A stretch of DNA of 32,751 nt from Enterocloster lavalensis (GTDB lineage Bacteria; Bacillota; Clostridia; Lachnospirales; Lachnospiraceae). How positions within the stretch are numbered: position 1 is the stretch's first letter; every line of letters starts with the position of its first letter. Below are positions 25,385-32,751 of the stretch, one piece after another. The translations under genes were made by a program, and so were the position numbers. Location: positions 1 to 32,751 of the forward strand of contig NZ_CABJCG010000018.1 in NCBI RefSeq assembly GCF_902364025.1. The letters run 5' to 3'. The notes under the pieces are model-generated. The model saw nothing but the letters and a program-made list of their open reading frames with translations. It made no database searches and had not been told where the DNA came from.

Positions 25385-25429
25385 GCCGGCGCAGCCTGAG
25401 GGCCATTGTTCATGCAGTGCGCCGCCTGG
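25385..25429. repeat. REP-like motif, copy between the Xre and DUF4397 genes
   Basis: GCCGGCGCAGCCTGAGGGC followed by CATTGTTCATGCA matches the rotated 41-bp unit at 17863-17944 at most positions. Confidence 0.55.
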
Positions 25430-25512
25430 GGGCAAAACTTGTTTTCTCCCCCGCGACTTTCCCGCCGCCCCCTGTCATATACTGTACAAACGCTCATTTA
25501 AAAGGAATTCAA

Positions 25513-26220
25513 ATGTCCGATCTGTTAAACGATTATGAGAACAACGGCTTTTTCCATGAGACGCCGGCGGCCTATCTGGATGATACCGGCGCCATGCCGG
25601 GGATGGCCGTTCCCTATTCCGGAACCGGCCTGACGCGCCTGTTAAACGCCGCATCCACCCCATTTCCCGTCAATCTTGCCCTGGACCGCGTCCCGCGGGT
25701 CGCAGGTTCCATTTTCTCCAGCCTGACCGACTATGACGCGGTTCCTGCGGGTTCCCACCGCGTCAGGCTGACGCAGGAGTCCCCCTCCAACGCCCTTCTG
25801 CTGGAGAAGGAGCTCATTTTCCCACCGGACGCCCACTCCACCGCAGTGCTGGTGGACTCCGCCGGTCAGGGCGTGGATCTTCTGCAGTTTATCGACCAGT
25901 CCTGCGCGCCGGATACCCGGGATCAGGCCTGCCTGCGCACCGTGAACGTCAGTATGGAGGACTCCTCCTTTGCGCTCCACACCGCCGACGGAATCCCACT
26001 GCACCAGCAGATCCCCTTCGGCGCGGCCACCCCCTACCGCACGCTGCCACCAGGCCCCTACAGCTTCTATGTGACCGAGGACTCCGGCTATGAGTGGCTC
26101 TCCGGCCCCATCGCCACCGCCTCCCTCACGGTACAGCCGGGCCAGAGCTACACCCTGTATCTGCTGGGCAACACCTGGTCACCCTACGGGTTCCGCATCA
26201 TACCGGTAAAGGATGCATAA
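25513..26220 (+). CDS. DUF4397 domain-containing protein
   Basis: The product has 235 residues. The domain begins at about residue 45 with VNLALDRVPRVAGSIFSSL and continues with YDAVPAGSHRVRL, EKELIFPPDAHSTAVLVDS and a second similar half (FGAATPYRTLPPGPYSFYV). This repeats the beta-sandwich pattern of DUF4397. The first 40 residues (MSDLLNDYENNGFFHETPA) have no signal peptide or TM segment. Family members are usually exported, so a cytosolic or non-classical location would be unusual. AAAGGAA precedes ATG 25513; the longer frame from 25339 runs through a REP-like repeat and is rejected. Function is unknown; a spore or envelope role has no direct support. Confidence 0.8.
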   Translation: MSDLLNDYENNGFFHETPAAYLDDTGAMPGMAVPYSGTGLTRLLNAASTPFPVNLALDRVPRVAGSIFSSLTDYDAVPAGSHRVRLTQESPSNALLLEKELIFPPDAHSTAVLVDSAGQGVDLLQFIDQSCAPDTRDQACLRTVNVSMEDSSFALHTADGIPLHQQIPFGAATPYRTLPPGPYSFYVTEDSGYEWLSGPIATASLTVQPGQSYTLYLLGNTWSPYGFRIIPVKDA

Positions 26221-26257
26221 GCCTCCGCCGCGTTTCCCCGCCGCGCTTCTTCCATAG

Positions 26258-26283
26258 AAAAAGAGCTCCTGTCCGGAGCTCTT
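26258..26283 (-). terminator. ldh terminator
   Basis: A 9-bp stem (AAGAGCTCC with GGAGCTCTT) is followed by TTTTT on the minus strand (plus-strand A run 26258-26262), 6 bp from the ldh stop. It may also end the convergent DUF4397 transcript. Confidence 0.8.
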
Positions 26284-26288
26284 CTCTG

Positions 26289-27233
26289 CTAAAAAATCCC
26301 CTCGAAGCTTTCCCGCAGCGTATCGCAGGACTTGTTCATTTTCTCCATCTCCTCGTCGGTCAGGGACAGGGGTAATACCTTCTGGATGCCGTTCTGATTG
26401 ATGATGCAGGGCGCGCCCACAAACACATCCCGCTGGCCGAAATCGCCGCGCATCATAGCCGAAACGGTAAGCACGCTGTGCTCGTCTCCCAGAATCGCCT
26501 TGGTGATCCGGGTTAATGCCATACCGATGCCATAGTAGGTGGCGTTCTTGGCCTCTATGATCTTGTAGGCCGCGGTGCGCACCTCCTCCTCGATCTGGAC
26601 CAGGCGTTCCCGGCAGACCGCGTCGTTCTCGCCGCACAGCTCCAGTATGGGCTTGGTGGCCAACAGCGCCTGGCTCCAGGGTGCAAACTCGGAGTCGCCA
26701 TGCTCGCCCATGACGTAGGCGTGCACGTTTCTGGGATCCACCTTCAGGTATTCGCCCAGGAGATAACGCAGGCGCGCCGTATCCAGGGCCGTGCCGCTGC
26801 CCAGCACTCGCCTGGGGTTGAACCCGGACAGCACGCAGGTGATCCTGGTCATGATGTCCACCGGGTTGGTTGCCACCAGGAATATCCCGTTAAAGCCTGA
26901 TGAGGTCACCGGATCGATGATGGAGCGGAACACCTGCGCGTTGCGCTTCAACAGGTCCAGACGGGTCTCCCCCGGCTTCTGGGCCACTCCGGCGCAGATC
27001 ACCACGATGTCCGCATCCGCGCAGTCGCTGTACTCCCCCGCGTAGATCGTCATGCTGGCGTTGGCGAAGGCCAGGCCGTGGTTCAAGTCCATGGCTTCCC
27101 CGATTGCCCGCGTCTTGTTCACGTCGATCAGCACCAGCTCGTCGCAAACCGACTGGTTCAACAGACTGTAGGCGTAGCTCATACCTACCATACCGGTGCC
27201 CACGATTACCACTTTCCGCTTGTCTACTCTCAT
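26289..27233 (-). CDS. ldh: L-lactate dehydrogenase
   Basis: This 314-residue cytosolic NAD-dependent enzyme interconverts pyruvate and L-lactate. The Rossmann glycine motif is GTGMVG at residues 12-17; the substrate-specificity loop has GVAQKPGETRLDLLKRN; LVATNPVDIMT and the catalytic His in GEHGDSE are present. GEHGDSE with KPGETR marks LDH rather than malate dehydrogenase, although the paralogue split is not absolute. The start at 27233 is chosen because it gives the usual length; a longer frame to 27326 is open, but its ATG is only about 10 bp from the -10 at 27335-27340 (TATAAT on the minus strand), leaving almost no leader. The gene sits downstream of the pilus operon behind a palindrome at 27347-27360. 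Fermentative metabolism fits the anaerobic-gut picture. Confidence 0.95.
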   Translation of the reverse strand: MRVDKRKVVIVGTGMVGMSYAYSLLNQSVCDELVLIDVNKTRAIGEAMDLNHGLAFANASMTIYAGEYSDCADADIVVICAGVAQKPGETRLDLLKRNAQVFRSIIDPVTSSGFNGIFLVATNPVDIMTRITCVLSGFNPRRVLGSGTALDTARLRYLLGEYLKVDPRNVHAYVMGEHGDSEFAPWSQALLATKPILELCGENDAVCRERLVQIEEEVRTAAYKIIEAKNATYYGIGMALTRITKAILGDEHSVLTVSAMMRGDFGQRDVFVGAPCIINQNGIQKVLPLSLTDEEMEKMNKSCDTLRESFEGIF

Positions 27234-27334
27234 TCTTCCACTCACTTTCCCAGGAAGCGGCTCAGATCCCGGGCCGTTTGCCCGCATTTGCGCTCCCCGA
27301 TGCTTACAGTGTTCAGGTTGCTCCATTTCTCCTC

Positions 27335-27360
27335 ATTATATGCAGCCCCGGCGCGCCGGG
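27335..27360 (-). promoter_or_regulatory. Putative ldh promoter with an overlapping palindrome
   Basis: A TATAAT -10 (27335-27340) lies just downstream of a perfect 14-bp palindrome CCCGGCGCGCCGGG (27347-27360) that occupies the spacer. No clear -35 is visible. The palindrome could be an operator (a redox-responsive repressor such as Rex binds ldh promoters, but its usual site is AT-rich, so this does not match). Confidence 0.35.
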
Positions 27361-27376
27361 CCATAAGTTTTAGCGT

Positions 27377-28438
27377 CTAACGGTCCAGCTTTTTCGCCAT
27401 CAGCTCGCTGTTGCTGCTGTAGGCGATGGCGTTTTCGCGGGAAATAGCGCCCTTACGGTACAGGCTGATGATGCTGTTGTCCATGGAAATCATACCCTCG
27501 CCCTGGGAGGTGGCGATCACGCCATCGATCTGGTGAATCTTGGATTCCCGAATCATATTGCGGATGGCGTTGTTCAAAAACATCACCTCAAACGCAGGCT
27601 GCACGCCGCCGTCCAGGGTGGGGATCAGCTGCTGGGAGATCACTGCGTCCAGCACCATGGAGAGCTGGGTGCGAATCTGCTGCTGCTGACCGGGCGGAAA
27701 TGCGTCGATCACGCGGTCGATGGTGTTGGCCGCGCCGATGGTGTGCAGGGTGGACAGGATCAGATGGCCCGTCTCCGCCGCCGTCATAGCCGTACTGATA
27801 GTCTCATGGTCCCGCATCTCCCCCAGAAGTATCACGTCCGGCGCCTGGCGCAGGGAGGCGCGCAGGCCGGTCAGATAGCTGTCCGTGTCCGTGACGATCT
27901 CACGCTGGGTCACAACGCTCATTTTATGCCGGTGAAGATACTCGATGGGGTCCTCCAGGGTGATCACGTGGGCGTTTCTCGTCTGGTTGATCTCGTCGAT
28001 GATGCAGGCCAGGGTAGTGCTCTTTCCGCTTCCCGCGGGACCGGTCACCAGCACCATTCCTTTGGTCATCCTGGCCACGTCGATGATCATTTTCGGCAGG
28101 TGCAGGGCTTCCGGATCGGGCAGCTCAAAACGCACCACGCGGATGATCCCGGCCAGAGACCCCCTCTGTCGGAAAATGTTGGCGCGGAACCGCGAAACGC
28201 CGGGAATGGCAAAGGAGAAATCGTCGTCCCCATGCTCCCGCACCTTGGCCATATCGCGGTTCTTCGCCAGCTCGTAAATCTGCGTGATCATGCGGTCCAT
28301 CTCCTCCGGCATGATCTTTTCCTGGCCCTGGTAAATGATCCGGCCGCCGATTTTGTAGGAAAACGGCATGCCGGGTACCAGGAAAATGTCCGCCGCATCC
28401 TGCTCCACCGCCGTTGTCAGCAATTCCTTTACATTCAT
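27377..28438 (-). CDS. PilT-type pilus retraction ATPase
   Basis: The product has 353 residues, normal PilT length. Visible are an N-terminal domain with DIFLVPGMPFSYKIGGRI, Walker A GPAGSGKSTT at about 125-135, an Asp-box region with ITLEDPIEYLHRHKMS, Walker B DVILLGEMRD, the His-box HLILSTLHT, and the PilT-specific AIRNMIRESK near the C-terminus. PilT depolymerises type IV pili and powers twitching and DNA uptake. AAAGGAG precedes ATG 28438. It is the last gene of the pilus-like cluster; the assembly ATPase PilB and the prepilin peptidase are not in the window. Confidence 0.93.
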   Translation of the reverse strand: MNVKELLTTAVEQDAADIFLVPGMPFSYKIGGRIIYQGQEKIMPEEMDRMITQIYELAKNRDMAKVREHGDDDFSFAIPGVSRFRANIFRQRGSLAGIIRVVRFELPDPEALHLPKMIIDVARMTKGMVLVTGPAGSGKSTTLACIIDEINQTRNAHVITLEDPIEYLHRHKMSVVTQREIVTDTDSYLTGLRASLRQAPDVILLGEMRDHETISTAMTAAETGHLILSTLHTIGAANTIDRVIDAFPPGQQQQIRTQLSMVLDAVISQQLIPTLDGGVQPAFEVMFLNNAIRNMIRESKIHQIDGVIATSQGEGMISMDNSIISLYRKGAISRENAIAYSSNSELMAKKLDR

Positions 28439-28540
28439 GGTTCTAGTCTGCTCCTTTTACATCAAATTTTGCATATCCCCGCGCCAATACCGGTACCGCA
28501 ACCAGCCCCGGGAGGCGCCGGGTGGATGATCAAACGCCCG

Positions 28541-29017
28541 TTAAGCCCCGGAACTCCCGTCCCACACCGGCATCGAATTGTCGATCTCATACTGGCCGCT
28601 GTCGTACACGTACCAGGAATGGATCTGATAGCGCATACCCTCGCCGCAGACCAGCGTCAGCTCGATGCGCAGGGACTGGCCCCGCTCCATGGGAATGTCC
28701 GCGACCACCATTCCCTCTTCCTGATGGTAAATGCCTCCCAGACGCGCCTTGACGGAATCGCTGGCTGAGGACGAGTCGTCGGAATGTCCCATCTCCTCCT
28801 GCAGCACCGCGTCCACCTGGCGCACCCACTCCTGCCCCTTGCTGTCCGCCTCATAGTAGGCGCTCACCGCCTCCGCCTGGCGCTCCGCCAGACTCAAGTC
28901 GCCTTTGGCGCTGCTCAGGGAGAGCAGCCCGAAGGTGGCCAGGCAGAGCACGATAAAGATCAGCACCAGGGAAGCCGCTCCGATATTCACTTTTCCTCCG
29001 CCCGATTCCCTCGCCAT
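28541..29017 (-). CDS. Small membrane-anchored pilin-like protein
   Basis: The product has 158 residues, with one N-terminal hydrophobic helix (SLVLIFIVLCLATFGLLSLS, about residues 15-35) preceded by a charged Gly-rich segment (RESGGGKVNIG) and a soluble part. No exact prepilin peptidase site (G/F-T-L-x-E) is present, so assignment rests on layout and position between PilT and other pilin-like genes. Start 29017 has GGCGGGA at normal spacing; a GTG at V9 has a GGAGG closer to it and is possible. I do not recognise a named family. Confidence 0.6.
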   Translation of the reverse strand: MARESGGGKVNIGAASLVLIFIVLCLATFGLLSLSSAKGDLSLAERQAEAVSAYYEADSKGQEWVRQVDAVLQEEMGHSDDSSSASDSVKARLGGIYHQEEGMVVADIPMERGQSLRIELTLVCGEGMRYQIHSWYVYDSGQYEIDNSMPVWDGSSGA

Positions 29018-29041
29018 CTGTCAAATCCCGCCTTTTCTCTG

Positions 29042-29572
29042 TTATGGTTTGATATACTGATCCGCGTTCAACGCGTACAGCACCGTTCCCTTGTCCCGCG
29101 CTCCATAGCGCATGATCACGATCTGCGTCATCTGCATGTGGTCCACCGTGCCGCAGAGCACCTGCGCGGCGTAGGCGGTCTCTTTTCCGGCCGCCGCCAG
29201 CGCTCCGGCGTCCGGGTAGCGGTTCCAGTCCTCGTCCCACACCGGCGCGTAGCTGTGAAAGTCCTCAGCCTGGGAAATCAACTCCCGGCGCGCTCTCTGC
29301 CCGTCGTTTTCCCACTGGGCCAGAAATCCGCTGAAATCCCGGTCCGGCATGGGCAGGCCGTCTCCCAGTGTTTCCACCTGGCCCGCCTTAATCTCCTCGG
29401 CCAGAGTCTCCGCCGCCAGCACCGCCTGGTTGATATCCCTGGCCCTGCGGCTGGTAGAATCGGCCTTGACAAACACGGTCACGCACAGGGCCGCGCATAT
29501 GATAAAAAATCCGCTCACCAGGATCATTTCCATCAGAAACGGCCCGGAGCCGGATCCACGCCTACCACTCAT
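29042..29572 (-). CDS. Pilin-like (prepilin-type) protein
   Basis: The product has 176 residues. The N-terminus SGSGPFLMEMILVSGFFII followed by CAALCVTVFVKA resembles a type III/IV prepilin: a charged leader, glycine/proline, F-L-M-E and a hydrophobic helix with a Glu near the start. The remaining 140 residues are helical then beta. Start 29572 is chosen because GGAGGTGT lies at 29581-29588 upstream of it; the earlier ATG at 29584 would overlap that site. The gene overlaps the DUF4860 gene by 11 bp, which supports co-translation. Probably a minor or pseudo-pilin of the cluster. Confidence 0.62.
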   Translation of the reverse strand: MSGRRGSGSGPFLMEMILVSGFFIICAALCVTVFVKADSTSRRARDINQAVLAAETLAEEIKAGQVETLGDGLPMPDRDFSGFLAQWENDGQRARRELISQAEDFHSYAPVWDEDWNRYPDAGALAAAGKETAYAAQVLCGTVDHMQMTQIVIMRYGARDKGTVLYALNADQYIKP

Positions 29573-30059
29573 TTTCCCAGACACCTCCGCTTCTCAAATA
29601 CAGCCTCAGGCTGCCTCCGCCCTCTCCCAGAGTGCGGATGGTCAGCAGACGGTCCGAGAGGGACACGTCAAGTCCCGAGCACTCCAGAATATCCAGGCCG
29701 TCCTTCAACCCCAGGCCGCTCTCCGGGTTGGAGAACAATTCTCTCACCCAGCCGTCCTGATAGTAAATCCAGGTCTCATAGCGGGTATCGTTCAGATCCT
29801 GGCCCAGGACCAGCACCGGCACGCCGTCTATTTCCCGCACCTCCACCATGCCCTCCCGGTCGCCCTGGCGCACCTTGTTGGCGATGTAGCTGAGGGCCGT
29901 GGTTCCGGTGAAATTCCGGTTGCTGCGCGCCGTGATGTTCTCGTACACCCGGCTGCCGATGAGCACGGTAAAAAGGGCGCACAGGACGAACACCAGGAAC
30001 AGCAGGCCGGTGAAAAGCACGTTCATTTTGTTGCTTCTTCTCGCCGCCGTCCGGTTCAT
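29562..30059 (-). CDS. DUF4860-like membrane protein of the pilus cluster
   Basis: The product has 165 residues. A single N-terminal hydrophobic helix (MNVLFTGLLFLVFVLCALFTVLIGSRVY, shown in part) precedes a beta-rich soluble domain with GTTALSYIANKVRQGDREG and WIYYQDGWVRELFS. This resembles DUF4860, a Firmicutes family seen next to type II/IV secretion-like genes. It overlaps the upstream 115-aa gene by 4 bp (ATGA) and the next gene by 11 bp. A pilus-subunit or assembly role is inferred from position. Confidence 0.72.
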   Translation of the reverse strand: MNRTAARRSNKMNVLFTGLLFLVFVLCALFTVLIGSRVYENITARSNRNFTGTTALSYIANKVRQGDREGMVEVREIDGVPVLVLGQDLNDTRYETWIYYQDGWVRELFSNPESGLGLKDGLDILECSGLDVSLSDRLLTIRTLGEGGGSLRLYLRSGGVWENEW

Positions 30060-30403
30060 CTGCGCGCCTCCTCTTCCTCAATGGGATTGATGACAATCTC
30101 CGGCATCACATTGGATGCGAAGCCGTTGTAAAATACATTGTAGCGGTCCCGGTCAATGCGGACCCCGTAATTCTCCTCCAGATACTCCACGCTGGGCGGA
30201 TAGCGCCCCTCGATGGCGTAACACTGGACCGAAGCCCTGGTCACCGCCCGGCGCAGGGATTCCTCCCCCTTTTGGCCGGCCTTCCCCGCAAAGGAGAGCG
30301 CGCCCACCGCAAATACGCCCACAAGGAGCAGAAGGGCCGCTGCGGATAGCAGGTAGCCCTTCGTCTGGCTTTTTCTTCGTCTGCTTCTTCTGTCAACTCT
30401 CAT
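30056..30403 (-). CDS. Small membrane protein of the pilus cluster
   Basis: The product has 115 residues. A basic leader (MRVDRRSRRRKSQTKG) precedes one hydrophobic segment (YLLSAAALLLLVGVFAVGAL), then a soluble part with GRYPPSVEYLEENYGVRID, a layout seen in pilin-like proteins of Clostridia secretion clusters. TGAGGAC precedes ATG 30403. It overlaps the DUF4860-like gene as ATGA and starts 11 bp after the GspF/PilC stop. No known catalytic motif. Confidence 0.65.
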   Translation of the reverse strand: MRVDRRSRRRKSQTKGYLLSAAALLLLVGVFAVGALSFAGKAGQKGEESLRRAVTRASVQCYAIEGRYPPSVEYLEENYGVRIDRDRYNVFYNGFASNVMPEIVINPIEEEEARR

Positions 30404-30414
30404 CTATAACGTCC

Positions 30415-31470
30415 TCATCCGATCGCGGCCAGCACGCCCACAAGGGGCAGCATCACCGACAGGAGCACCAGGCCCACGGAGACGGCCAGCACCGCCACGA
30501 TGGTGGGCTCAAACCGGGCCAGCATGTTGTCCATGGACTGGTCCGCCGCCTGCTCGAAGTCCTCGGATATCTCCTCCATCACCGCGTCCAGACGGCCACT
30601 GCGGCTTCCCACCTTGATCATCTGCACGTAGAAGCCGGAAAACAGCCCGGTATCCTTCATCGCCTGGTAATAGCTGGCTCCGGTCTCCAGAGTCCGGCCG
30701 CACTTCTCAATCTGCGCGGCCACCTTGCCGTTGTCCACCAGCTCGCCCGCCAGCTCCAGCCCCTTCTCAAACTCCATGCCGCTCTTCAACGTGAGCGCCA
30801 GCACGGAGGTGAACCGGCGGTTTGCAATGGCAAGGGCGATGCGGCTGTGACATTTTACATAATTTACCATCTTGTCCACCAGGGAAATCCGGTGTCCGAA
30901 CCGGGACGCAGCCCAGATTCCGAACACGGCCAGAGCGATCACCGCGGCCGCGATCAGAGCGGCGCCGCTGAACAGGCCGCCCAGCCGGATGGCCGACCTG
31001 GCCGCCGGGGACATTTTCGCGCCCAGCTGCTCGTACACCTGGTCAAAGACCGGCATCACCTTCGAGAACAGCACGAACAGCACCACCAGCAGCATAACCA
31101 CCATCATGATGGGGTAGGTCAGCGCGTTCTTCACATTGACCAGCAGCCGGTACTCCTTTTCATAGTAGTCTGAAAGGGACTTCATCATCTGGTCCAGGGT
31201 ACCGGACTGCTGGCCCAGCTTGGCCATGCGCACCACATAGAGGGGAAATGTACCCGCGTCCTCCAGCACTTTGAAGAACGGGTCTCCCAGCTCCGCGCCC
31301 TCGGCCATGTAGAGTAAAAGCTGTTTCTCGTCCTCGCAGCCCGCGTCCTCGGCCATGATGGCCAGGCCTTCGTCCAGAGGCACGGCTGCCTCCAGCAGAA
31401 GGCCAATCTGCAGGCAGAAGGCCGACAGCTCCTGATAGGAATATTGGTAAGGTTTTTCTGGCTTTTTCAT
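30415..31470 (-). CDS. Type II secretion / type IV pilus inner-membrane platform protein (GspF/PilC family)
   Basis: The product has 351 residues and two tandem GspF-type domains. Domain 1 contains LSAFCLQIGLLLEAAVPLDEG (about 14-35), then a TM segment at about 120-145 (YPIMMVVMLLVVLFVLFSK); domain 2 contains RFTSVLALTLKSGMEFEKGLE and ends with TM segment LAVSVGLVLLSVMLPLVG. It is slightly shorter than typical 400-residue members. This protein anchors the assembly and retraction ATPases. CAGGAGGAC precedes ATG 31470. It is the second gene of the operon after the transglutaminase lipoprotein (25-bp gap). Confidence 0.9.
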   Translation of the reverse strand: MKKPEKPYQYSYQELSAFCLQIGLLLEAAVPLDEGLAIMAEDAGCEDEKQLLLYMAEGAELGDPFFKVLEDAGTFPLYVVRMAKLGQQSGTLDQMMKSLSDYYEKEYRLLVNVKNALTYPIMMVVMLLVVLFVLFSKVMPVFDQVYEQLGAKMSPAARSAIRLGGLFSGAALIAAAVIALAVFGIWAASRFGHRISLVDKMVNYVKCHSRIALAIANRRFTSVLALTLKSGMEFEKGLELAGELVDNGKVAAQIEKCGRTLETGASYYQAMKDTGLFSGFYVQMIKVGSRSGRLDAVMEEISEDFEQAADQSMDNMLARFEPTIVAVLAVSVGLVLLSVMLPLVGVLAAIG

Positions 31471-31495
31471 ACTCGCCCCGATGTCCTCCTGATCG

Positions 31496-32527
31496 TCAAT
31501 AACTGTACTTGCCCTGATAGTTGGAGCCGTTGCCGATGTACTTCATGATCTCCTCGCTCTGGTTCCCGTTTGATGCAAAGGTGGGGTCCATGAGCTTCCA
31601 GTCGTGGCCGTCGAAATAGATCACATTGTCCACCCAGCCCTGTCCGTCCAGATACACGTTGATCCAGGCGTGGTACAGGTTCCCGGTGTAACCCACCACC
31701 AGCTTGGTGGGAATGTCCTGGGAGCGCAGCATGGCTGTCATCAGAGCCGCGTAGTCGAAGCAGATTCCCTTTTTCTGGGCCAGCACCACGTCCACGTTGG
31801 GCAGGTAGCCGGACTGGACGGAGGCCGCCTTGGCCGTGTCGTAGGTGATGTTGGTGATCACATAGTTGTAGATGTCCGCAACCACGGCCACCTGATCAGC
31901 GGACCCGGCGCAGACCGCCGCTCCGGTTTGAACCGCGGCGCTGGCCGCGTTGAAGTTCACGTACTGGTTGGGGTACAGGAACGGACCAAACTCGTTGGTA
32001 ATGTTGGCGTTTACATCCTGGCTGAAGGCCTGGGAATACTGGTTGCCCGAGACATTTTCAAAGACCTTCACCTGGTAGGAGCCGCTGCCCTCGGACAGTG
32101 GAAACACCTCGTACACGCCGCTGTTGTTCAGATCGTATGTATAGGTGGTGGACCCGCTCTTGGTGATCTGCACCTTGATCTTGGGGTTGCTGCCCAGGTA
32201 TTTGAGCATAATGTAGCCCTCGCCCATGTTGGAGGCGTCTAACAGCGCCAGGTTGTTCTCGTAGGTCACGGTGCCGGAGGCGATGGGCGTGCGCACATAG
32301 CTGCCCGCCGGCTTGCTGTAGAGCGGAACCGCCTGGTCCTCGATGACGATGGGCTGGGCGGCATCGGCGAGGGGCTGGGGATCGGCAAAGGGTGACTCCG
32401 CGGGGGATGGGGCAGCGGATGACTCCGCGGCGGCGCCGGCGCCTGGGGCGGCACCCGCGCTGCAGCCGGTGGAACCGGCGGCAAGCGCGAGGGCGGTTAT
32501 GGGTATTAAAATGGCTTTTTTCTTCAT
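31496..32527 (-). CDS. Transglutaminase-like lipoprotein
   Basis: The product has 343 residues. The signal peptide ends in a lipobox-like AGSTGC (Cys at about residue 22). A Ser/Ala/Pro-rich linker follows. The transglutaminase-like catalytic triad is visible: Cys in KKGICFDYAALM, His in YHAWINVYL and Asp in LMDPTF. The middle part contains repeated beta segments with SGSTTYTYDLNN. It is anchored to the outer face of the membrane and may cleave or cross-link peptides or isopeptide bonds. AAAGGAG precedes ATG 32527. It heads the pilus-like cluster, so an involvement in pilus subunit modification is possible but unproven. Confidence 0.85.
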   Translation of the reverse strand: MKKKAILIPITALALAAGSTGCSAGAAPGAGAAAESSAAPSPAESPFADPQPLADAAQPIVIEDQAVPLYSKPAGSYVRTPIASGTVTYENNLALLDASNMGEGYIMLKYLGSNPKIKVQITKSGSTTYTYDLNNSGVYEVFPLSEGSGSYQVKVFENVSGNQYSQAFSQDVNANITNEFGPFLYPNQYVNFNAASAAVQTGAAVCAGSADQVAVVADIYNYVITNITYDTAKAASVQSGYLPNVDVVLAQKKGICFDYAALMTAMLRSQDIPTKLVVGYTGNLYHAWINVYLDGQGWVDNVIYFDGHDWKLMDPTFASNGNQSEEIMKYIGNGSNYQGKYSY

Positions 32528-32592
32528 AAAACCATTGCTCCTTTACTGAGGGTTGGAGAGGTAGTTGGGGGAAAATGGGGGTGAGGTTGCCT

Positions 32593-32751
32593 ATTGCTGG
32601 GGTTCGCTGGCTGTACTAAGGAATCTACCGGGCTTTGCCTGGTACCCCTTAGGACAAGGGCCGTCCTAAGGAATCTACCGGGCTTTGCCTGGTACCCCTG
32701 ATGTTGAGATTGCTGGAATTCGCTGGCCGTCCTAAGGAATCCACCAGGCTT
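32593..32751. repeat. Intergenic palindromic repeat array at the right edge
   Basis: A core CTAAGGAATC(T/C)ACC(G/A)GGCTT appears at 32616, 32666 and 32732. The first two copies continue into TGCCTGGTACCCC; the third is cut by the window edge. A longer segment starting ATTGCTGG and ending in the core is repeated at 32593 and 32709. Within the core, ACCGGGC pairs with GCCTGGT across TTT; in the first copy CTAAGG (32616-32621) also pairs with CCTTAG (32647-32652). It lies upstream of the transglutaminase gene. Confidence 0.85.

Noticed and set aside
26289..27326. Longer ldh start at 27326
   Set aside because: It would place the start only about 10 bp from the -10 element and adds a non-conserved polar segment; 27233 gives the normal family length.
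27347..27360. Rho-independent terminator for the pilus operon
   Set aside because: The palindrome is perfect but is not followed by a T run on the minus strand; an operator or a chance palindrome in GC-rich DNA is equally possible.
32593..32751. CRISPR array
   Set aside because: Spacing between cores is unequal (50 and 66 bp), the spacers are themselves partly repeated, and no cas gene is present.

Overview
The window looks like a chromosomal segment of a GC-rich gut Clostridia, most likely Lachnospiraceae. The family-level evidence is a CIRCE-controlled groESL operon, DUF6106, DUF4860 and DUF5058 proteins, YjiH/YjiG nucleoside-recognition membrane proteins, strong Gram-positive Shine-Dalgarno sites and many Rho-independent terminators. 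No rRNA or species marker is present, so the species is not assigned. Most genes lie on the minus strand.

Left part (1-8.7 kb). A giant secreted surface protein runs leftward off the window. It has a signal peptide, an acidic Pro/Glu-rich stalk, three InlB-B/Flg_new-like modules and near-identical 228-bp tandem repeats. It is interrupted by an 11-G tract just after the signal peptide: 11 G is out of frame, while 10 or 13 G restores one long reading frame, so it looks like a phase-variable gene caught OFF. Next come a DUF6106 protein and groES-groEL. A 132-bp palindromic MITE-like element with terminal inverted repeats and a target duplication sits between groES and groEL. A small acidic membrane-anchored protein follows on the plus strand.

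Middle (8.7-24.3 kb). Here are a MORN-like membrane-anchored protein, a MocR/GntR-aminotransferase regulator, glnS, a dCache-degenerate GGDEF-EAL cyclic-di-GMP phosphodiesterase, azlCD, and a stand-alone PD-(D/E)XK nuclease-like protein. Then comes a six-gene minus-strand operon: yjiH-like, yjiG-like, L-2-amino-thiazoline-4-carboxylate (ATC) hydrolase-like, DUF5058 membrane protein, partner membrane protein, and AbgB-like M20 amidohydrolase. Two overlapping Crp/Fnr-family regulator genes lie immediately upstream. This is the best candidate for an undescribed system: uptake and two-step hydrolysis of an amide or cyclic N-C(=N)-S compound.

Right part (24.3-32.75 kb). This holds tRNA-Thr(GGU), a divergent Xre regulator/111-aa protein pair with three 15-bp operator-like boxes, a DUF4397 protein, L-lactate dehydrogenase, and a type IV pilus-like operon (transglutaminase lipoprotein, GspF/PilC, three or four small pilin-like proteins, PilT). 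An array of short palindromic repeats runs off the right edge. A separate dispersed REP-like motif lies in at least three intergenic regions.

All functional calls are from reading motifs and family resemblance; no database search was run.
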